A stretch of DNA of 10,739 bases from an uncultured Roseburia sp. (GTDB taxonomy: Bacteria > Bacillota > Clostridia > Lachnospirales > Lachnospiraceae). Shown here in pieces: positions 6,485 to 10,739 of this stretch. The translations under genes were made by a program, and so were the position numbers. The stretch covers positions 1 through 10,739 of the forward strand of contig CAMENQ010000052.1 of NCBI GenBank assembly GCA_945928585.1, read 5' to 3'. The stretch's first letter is position 1. Each line of letters opens with the position of its first letter. A model generated the notes under the pieces. It searched no databases. It had not been told where the DNA came from and saw only the letters and a program-made list of their open reading frames with translations.

Positions 6485-8076
6485 CCTTCAAGGCGGCTGT
6501 CCAGTATTGCAAACAGTTTTTTAATTTCCAAAGGTTTGGCAATATGAGCGTTCATTCCACACTCTATTGCCTTCCTTTTGTCATCATCAAAAGCATTTGA
6601 TGTTATGGCTATTATAGGTATATCTCTAATATCCTTTCTCTCCATTGTTCTTATTTTTCTTGTCGCTTCATAACCATCCATAACAGGCATATGTATATCC
6701 ATAAGGATGGCATCATAATAATTGTCTTTGCTTTTTTCCAGCATATCAACTGCTATTGAACCATCGGAAGCTTCCTCTACCTTATAACCTCTCTCTGATA
6801 GCATAATATTTGCTATTTCACGGTTCATTTCATTGTCATCAACCAAAAGCACAGTCCTGTCACTTACCTTGCGTACAGGTTTTTCAGTTTCCACCTTACA
6901 GCTCTCCTTATTGCTGTTAATTTTAAATGTAAGGACTATTTTAAACTCTGTTCCTACACCCTTCTGACTCTGTACGGTTATATCACCCTTCATGACCTCT
7001 ACTATACGCTTAACTATAGATAAGCCAAGTCCTGTTCCTTCTATGCTTTTTACTTTTGAATATTCCTCTCTCTCAAAAGGTTCAAAAATATGCTTAAGAA
7101 AACTCTGTTCCATGCCCATTCCCGTATCCTTAAACAAAAATTCATAACATACATAACCATCGTCTTCCCCCGGAAGTCTGTTTACATTTATGTATATATG
7201 ACCGTCAGGCTCTGTAAATTTAATGGCATTACCAAGTATATTTATAAAAATCTGGTTTAAATGAAGCGTATCTGCGTAAACATCAGCATATTCCACATGT
7301 TTTGTATCCACATGAAGGTTCAGTCTTTTTGCATGAAGCTGCGGCATCATCATGTCAGTAAGATTATTTATAATCTCTATAAGATTACATTCTCTTTCCT
7401 GTATCTGTATCTTTCCGCTTTCTATCCTGCTCATATCAAGGACATCATTTATAAGGTTTAAAAGATGATTACCTGACTTTTTTATTTTTTCCAGATATTC
7501 CAACACCTTTTCCTTATTATCTATATTTGCCTCAGCTATACTGGTATAACCCAGAATGGCATTCATAGGTGTTCTTATGTCATGTGACATATTAGATAAA
7601 AAAATGGTTTTGGCATTATTGGCGTTTTTTGCCTTAGCAAGAGCATCCTCAAGCTTTTTTTTCTGTTCTTCTGCATTTTCCAGAATGTCCTGTATACTTC
7701 TGATTGCCATAATTGCAACCTTTGGTATACCATTTTCTCTTTCCTCTACCATAAAGCTTGTAAGACACCAATATGGCTTTTTGTTTTCGTCATAACGCTT
7801 GTATCTGTATTCAATATACTCTTTATCCATCAGCTCGTTTCTGACATTATCCGGTTCAAGAAAATCATATATGTCTTTTTCATCACCCTCCAAACTGATT
7901 TCATTAGAAAGATGTACCATTATTTTTTCTCTGTAATTTCCTTCATCTGTTCCTAATGTTTCAGGATATATAAGCTTACAGTAATTTTCATCAAGATTTA
8001 CAAAATAAATCCTCTTATAAAAATGCACAGTACTTTCCAATGCCTTCATGTATCCTATATTATTATTTGTACTCAT
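6481..8076 (-). CDS. Soluble hybrid histidine kinase (sensor-HisKA-HATPase-REC)
   Basis: 531 residues with no membrane segment, so cytosolic. Residues about 15-130 form a PAS-like sensor (YFVNLDENYCKL at the start, AIMAIRSIQD at the end), 131-155 a coiled coil, then HisKA with SNMSHDIRTPMN (phospho-acceptor H165), and a GHKL ATPase with N box NILGNAIKF (279-287), DTGMGM (317-322) and GTGLGL (347-352). The receiver domain (about 406-530) carries D413/D414, phospho-acceptor D460 in LMDIHMP, T492 and K514. All residues needed for autophosphorylation and receiver transfer are present. No Hpt domain or separate regulator gene is in the window. ATG 8076 has AAGGGG about 9 nt upstream, overlapping the end of the arabinanase gene 16 bp away, which implies one transcript. 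Signal and output unknown. Confidence 0.93.
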   Translation of the reverse strand: MSTNNNIGYMKALESTVHFYKRIYFVNLDENYCKLIYPETLGTDEGNYREKIMVHLSNEISLEGDEKDIYDFLEPDNVRNELMDKEYIEYRYKRYDENKKPYWCLTSFMVEERENGIPKVAIMAIRSIQDILENAEEQKKKLEDALAKAKNANNAKTIFLSNMSHDIRTPMNAILGYTSIAEANIDNKEKVLEYLEKIKKSGNHLLNLINDVLDMSRIESGKIQIQERECNLIEIINNLTDMMMPQLHAKRLNLHVDTKHVEYADVYADTLHLNQIFINILGNAIKFTEPDGHIYINVNRLPGEDDGYVCYEFLFKDTGMGMEQSFLKHIFEPFEREEYSKVKSIEGTGLGLSIVKRIVEVMKGDITVQSQKGVGTEFKIVLTFKINSNKESCKVETEKPVRKVSDRTVLLVDDNEMNREIANIMLSERGYKVEEASDGSIAVDMLEKSKDNYYDAILMDIHMPVMDGYEATRKIRTMERKDIRDIPIIAITSNAFDDDKRKAIECGMNAHIAKPLEIKKLFAILDSRLEG

Positions 8077-8092
8077 TATTACTGCCCCTTTG

Positions 8093-10102
8093 CTATTTTG
8101 TTCCCCATATAGATGTATCTGCTCCTATAACAGTGAAGGTCATAACCTCCTTATGTGAAGATGATTCATCAAACTGTTTGAAGAATACGCCCTTATACGC
8201 TGTTCCATTAATGTTTAATGTCACATACTGATTTCTGTAACTCCATGTGCCGGTATATGTACCTGATAAAGTTCCGTCTGCATTAAATGTAATACTGCCG
8301 TTTGACAGCATACCAACATTTGATATAGCTGAACTTGTTCCCATATTTACAAGCTCATATGTTCCTGTCATATCGTCCATCGAATATCCTGTAGTAGAAA
8401 TTTCACTTCCAAGATACTCATATACTGCCGTCACAAGCCATCCGTCTTCATTGACAAACTGCTGATGGACTCTTACCTGATGCCATTCATTACCTAAGTT
8501 AAATCGTGTATGATAAATAAGATAATGGCTTCCGTTGTCATCTATAAAGGCTGAATTATGTCCTCCTGACTTATAGCCCTTCTGTGCATTTGCATTGTTT
8601 GTGGCAAGACTTGAAAGATTATAATTTCCAAAAAGCTTTATGCCTATTCCGTCCCTGTTGCTTCCTCTTGCATTTGCTCTTGTACCGTCATAGTCCACAT
8701 ATGTACCTTCTATATCTTTACTTCTGAAAAGTCTTATATGATAACCTCCATTTGCAACAAGCCCGCCATATGTAACGTACAGGTAATAATAATCTGTAGA
8801 ACTGTCATACACTATATATGAAGCTTCACCTGTAGCTCCGGTAGCTCCTGATATTTTTTTACCCATATATGGGTCCTCGGTAGCATTTGTCAAATCTGAT
8901 ACTCCATATGTACGTGTATAATCGCGAAGACCTGTGTTCTTATCAAGCTTTATCATCCAGATTCCGCCTGACCAAGAACCATAGCTCATATATAAATCTC
9001 CGTTTTTGTCAAATACTACACAAGGGTCTATGGCATGCGCTCCTGTAGAACAGTTCCATGTACTTGCTTCACATTTTGTATTTCCGTCGCTGAACTGATA
9101 TGGATTTCCGTAATATCTTCCTCCATACTTTGTAAAATCCGTATCACCTGTTACTTTTACATAATCAGTCTGAGTATATGAATATGTACCTGATGATGTA
9201 AAGCCTGAATATATAACAGGTCCCACATATGTCCAGTCACCCTCCAGGTTATCTGCCGTAAGTAAAACAATTGATGAATTCCATGAACAGCCGTTAATGC
9301 TCATATACATACACCACTTATTCATATTTGGATTCCATATAACATCAGGGGCCCACATATTTCCTCCATTGTTATATACCGGGTCTCCATTATTTGCCCA
9401 GTCAAAGGCACTTGCAAATAGCGAATTATAACTTGTGTTTATGTTATTTGTAAATGTAGTCCAATTCTGCAGATCATACGACTTCGCCCATGCCATATGA
9501 GAACCGAATATATAGTAACATTTTTTTCCTGATTTATCCGTTCCCACTACTATAGACGGATCATGTACGCTTACCCTGTTCTTTATGGCTGTACCTGTTT
9601 TCACGGGAGTGGATGTACTGCCACCGTTTGTGTTACTGTTTCCTGTATTACCGGTTCCTGTGTTTCCGCTGCTTCCTGTATTAGCGTTTCCTGCATTACC
9701 GTTTCCTGCACTTCCATTGCTGCCTGCATTACCATTATTTCCTGTATTGGTGCTACCGGCATTGTTATTGCCTGTGTTACCATTTGCTTCTGAATCAGTG
9801 CTGTCTCCTGTATTGCTAACATCTGTAGCACTTTCCGTTGTCTGGCTTTCTGGGTTTTCCTGAGATGTTTCCTCGTTACCTGTGGAAGTTTCTTCTACAT
9901 CAGAAGTTTCCTCCTTTGAGGTTTTCTCCTCAGATGTGGTCTCTTTCTTTTCATTATCCTTATCTTTCTTAGTAGTTGTTTTTTCTACGACGCTTTTTGT
10001 AGTTTCCTGTTCTTCATCACTGCCACAGGCTGCCATAGATACAACCATTGCAATAGCCATAGATAAAGCTACAGCCTTTGCAAAAATTTTATTTCTCCTC
10101 AT
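8093..10102 (-). CDS. Secreted GH43 lipoprotein, probable endo-1,5-alpha-L-arabinanase
   Basis: 669 residues. A signal peptide (1-25) ends in the lipobox VSMAAC, C26 being the lipidated residue. Residues 28-106 are Thr/Glu/Ser/Lys rich and 107-165 are Asn/Gly/Thr/Ser repeats, a long flexible spacer. The five-bladed GH43 domain (about 172-560) shows SVHDPSIV with general base D181, AIDPCVVFD with D359, GATGEASYIVY with general acid E426, and GGHNSAF with H515, the metal-binding His of endo-arabinanases. Residues 575-669 look like the small C-terminal beta domain (GH43_C2) of BsArb43B-type enzymes. The protein should hydrolyse arabinan side chains of pectin at the cell surface. ATG 10102 is chosen because AAGGAGA lies 8 nt upstream and the signal peptide begins there; an in-frame TTG at 10138 adds only a charged extension. 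The linked kinase gene follows 16 bp later. Confidence 0.92.
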   Translation of the reverse strand: MRRNKIFAKAVALSMAIAMVVSMAACGSDEEQETTKSVVEKTTTKKDKDNEKKETTSEEKTSKEETSDVEETSTGNEETSQENPESQTTESATDVSNTGDSTDSEANGNTGNNNAGSTNTGNNGNAGSNGSAGNGNAGNANTGSSGNTGTGNTGNSNTNGGSTSTPVKTGTAIKNRVSVHDPSIVVGTDKSGKKCYYIFGSHMAWAKSYDLQNWTTFTNNINTSYNSLFASAFDWANNGDPVYNNGGNMWAPDVIWNPNMNKWCMYMSINGCSWNSSIVLLTADNLEGDWTYVGPVIYSGFTSSGTYSYTQTDYVKVTGDTDFTKYGGRYYGNPYQFSDGNTKCEASTWNCSTGAHAIDPCVVFDKNGDLYMSYGSWSGGIWMIKLDKNTGLRDYTRTYGVSDLTNATEDPYMGKKISGATGATGEASYIVYDSSTDYYYLYVTYGGLVANGGYHIRLFRSKDIEGTYVDYDGTRANARGSNRDGIGIKLFGNYNLSSLATNNANAQKGYKSGGHNSAFIDDNGSHYLIYHTRFNLGNEWHQVRVHQQFVNEDGWLVTAVYEYLGSEISTTGYSMDDMTGTYELVNMGTSSAISNVGMLSNGSITFNADGTLSGTYTGTWSYRNQYVTLNINGTAYKGVFFKQFDESSSHKEVMTFTVIGADTSIWGTK
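9608..9784 (-). repeat. Degenerate N/G/T-rich coding repeat (lipoprotein linker)
   Basis: Codes residues 107-165 of the arabinanase lipoprotein. On the plus strand it appears as imperfect 9-18 nt units based on TTCCTGTATTACCG and TTTCCTGCATTACCG. In protein it is a chain of NTG, NAG, GNG and GNT units. The repeat is imperfect, so it is ageing or under codon drift, but it may still vary in length between strains. Confidence 0.7.
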
Positions 10103-10110
10103 TTGCTCTC

Positions 10111-10117
10111 TCTCCTT
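10111..10117 (-). promoter_or_regulatory. Ribosome binding site fixing the arabinanase start
   Basis: AAGGAGA on the minus strand, 8 nt before ATG 10102. It supports the start that places the basic MRRNK motif directly before the lipoprotein signal sequence. Confidence 0.8.
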
Positions 10118-10134
10118 TTTTATTTCTTTTAGGG

Positions 10135-10151
10135 TCAAGACTATGTCTTGA
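10135..10151. repeat. Perfect 7-bp palindrome in the arabinanase leader
   Basis: TCAAGAC-TAT-GTCTTGA, 7-bp arms around 3 nt. It lies between the predicted promoter (10185-10214) and the ribosome binding site of the GH43 gene, about 30 nt downstream of the predicted transcription start. This is a good position for a repressor operator; as RNA it could form a small hairpin, but no run of U follows. No known operator consensus was recognised. Confidence 0.55.
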
Positions 10152-10184
10152 AACTCTAATCCGTTTTTTTACCTTTAGATAAAT

Positions 10185-10214
10185 ATATTACCACACATAA
10201 GGTATACTTTTCAA
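10185..10214 (-). promoter_or_regulatory. Candidate promoter of the arabinanase-kinase transcript
   Basis: Minus strand TTGAAA (10214-10209) and TGGTAATAT, a TGn extended -10 with TAATAT at 10190-10185, spacing 18 bp. The leader would be about 75 nt and would include the palindrome at 10135-10151. Confidence 0.5.
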
Positions 10215-10282
10215 TGTAATTCATAGTAATTTTTCCCTGTTTTTCTGATATTTTGTCGAATAATGTAAAAAAAAACTACGAA

Positions 10283-10311
10283 TTGACTTTAAAGTGTTTT
10301 TTTTATATAAT
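10283..10311 (+). promoter_or_regulatory. Near-consensus promoter of metF
   Basis: TTGACT (10283-10288) and TATAAT (10306-10311) with exactly 17 bp between them, one mismatch to the sigma-A consensus. Transcription would start near 10318, giving a leader of about 49 nt. The leader is too short to hold a SAM riboswitch or T-box, so I see no methionine-responsive RNA element. Confidence 0.75.
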
Positions 10312-10366
10312 TATATCTATTCAGGCAATTTTAAGCGATATTATATTTATATGAGGTGAAAGGATA

Positions 10367-10739
10367 ATGAATTCAATAAATACAAACAGCGGATATTCTT
10401 TTGAGGTGTTTCCTCCAAAAAAGGATGATGAATTTGATAAGGCATATGAAGTGTTAAATGCCCTTGGAAAGCTTAATCCTGACTTTATCAGTGTTACTTA
10501 TGGAGCCGGAGGAAGCCGTTCTAAAAAAACTGTTGAGATGGCTTCATATATACAGAATACTTTACACATCGATGCTCTTGCCCATATGACATGTGTAGGC
10601 TGTAAAAAAGAAGATCTTTTAAAGGTTTGTGATGAGTTAAAAGATAATAATGTCAATCATATACTTGCATTGCGCGGGGACAGACCAAAGGATATGACTG
10701 ATGAACAGTTTAATGCAAGAGATTTTAAATATGCAAGTG
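10367..10739 (+). CDS. metF: Methylenetetrahydrofolate reductase, N-terminal part (window ends inside the gene)
   Basis: 124 codons are present; the family is usually near 290 residues, so over half is beyond the window. The FAD-dependent MetF signature is clear: SFEVFPPK (11-18) with the conserved Glu, SVTYGAGGS (42-50), HMTCVG (73-78) and ALRGDRP (101-107). The enzyme reduces 5,10-methylene-THF to 5-methyl-THF in the cytosol, supplying the methyl group for methionine synthesis and, in acetogenic Clostridia, the Wood-Ljungdahl methyl branch. ATG 10367 is preceded by AGGTGAAAGGA, giving a good binding site. It is divergent from the arabinanase gene and not obviously related in function to it. 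Confidence 0.94.
   Translation, partial: MNSINTNSGYSFEVFPPKKDDEFDKAYEVLNALGKLNPDFISVTYGAGGSRSKKTVEMASYIQNTLHIDALAHMTCVGCKKEDLLKVCDELKDNNVNHILALRGDRPKDMTDEQFNARDFKYAS

Noticed and set aside
6497..6522. Possible terminator for the amidase transcript: CTGT...ACAG followed by six T
   Set aside because: A 4-bp stem with a 12-nt loop is too weak, and it lies inside the kinase coding sequence.
9608..9784. CRISPR-like repeat array
   Set aside because: Units are 9-18 nt, imperfect, in frame with a coding sequence and without spacers.
9563..9863. Plus-strand ORFs of 76 and 92 codons, Cys/Thr-rich and Pro/Leu-rich repeats
   Set aside because: The repetitive look comes from the Asn/Gly repeat codons of the arabinanase linker read backwards; it resembles a membrane protein only by composition.
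10103..10138. TTG start at 10138 extending the arabinanase by 12 residues
   Set aside because: It would place a charged segment before the signal peptide and ignores the strong AAGGAGA site before ATG 10102.
10312..10366. SAM riboswitch or T-box before metF
   Set aside because: Only about 49 nt lie between the predicted start of transcription and ATG, too short for either, and no conserved core such as a T-box GGTGG was seen.

Overview
The window looks like chromosomal DNA of a low-GC, Gram-positive, anaerobic member of the Clostridia, most likely Lachnospiraceae. The evidence is AT-rich intergenic DNA, strong GGAGG-type ribosome binding sites, a YfhO-family membrane protein, membrane-anchored wall enzymes, a lipoprotein arabinanase and a cytosolic hybrid histidine kinase. 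The family-level placement is inferred from gene content; I have no marker gene that proves it.

Left part (1-4855, all minus strand, read right to left): a cell-envelope cluster in the order YfhO-like 14-or-so-pass membrane protein (4855-2252), PIG-L/LmbE-type deacetylase with an N-terminal anchor (2255-1533, 4-nt ATGA overlap), NodB-type polysaccharide deacetylase with an N-terminal anchor (1433-528), and a bactofilin with a long acidic N-terminal region (509 to beyond position 1; cut by the window edge). A likely internal promoter embedded in a perfect 9-bp inverted repeat (1480-1509) precedes the NodB enzyme and bactofilin.

Middle (4856-6484): a divergent control region of about 200 bp separates the cluster from a plus-strand, membrane-anchored N-acetylmuramoyl-L-alanine amidase (5060-6484). 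The region carries promoter candidates in both directions and a recurring TATCATAC element. The amidase has a long insertion before its last catalytic Glu.

Right part (6481-10102, minus strand): a secreted GH43 endo-arabinanase-like lipoprotein (10102-8093) is followed after 16 bp by a soluble hybrid histidine kinase (8076-6481), probably as one transcript. The kinase gene ends tail-to-tail with the amidase gene, the two stop codons sharing one TTAA. Position 10367 to the window end holds the start of metF (plus strand), driven by a near-consensus promoter and divergent from the arabinanase.

Taken together, the window has two themes: wall and surface-glycan remodelling (amidase, two unrelated deacetylases, YfhO, bactofilin scaffold) and plant-polysaccharide use (arabinanase with a linked sensor kinase), next to a housekeeping one-carbon gene. 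There are no tRNA, rRNA, CRISPR or insertion-sequence signals. No gene-free stretch exceeds 300 bases; the longest, 10103-10366, is described under its promoters and palindrome.
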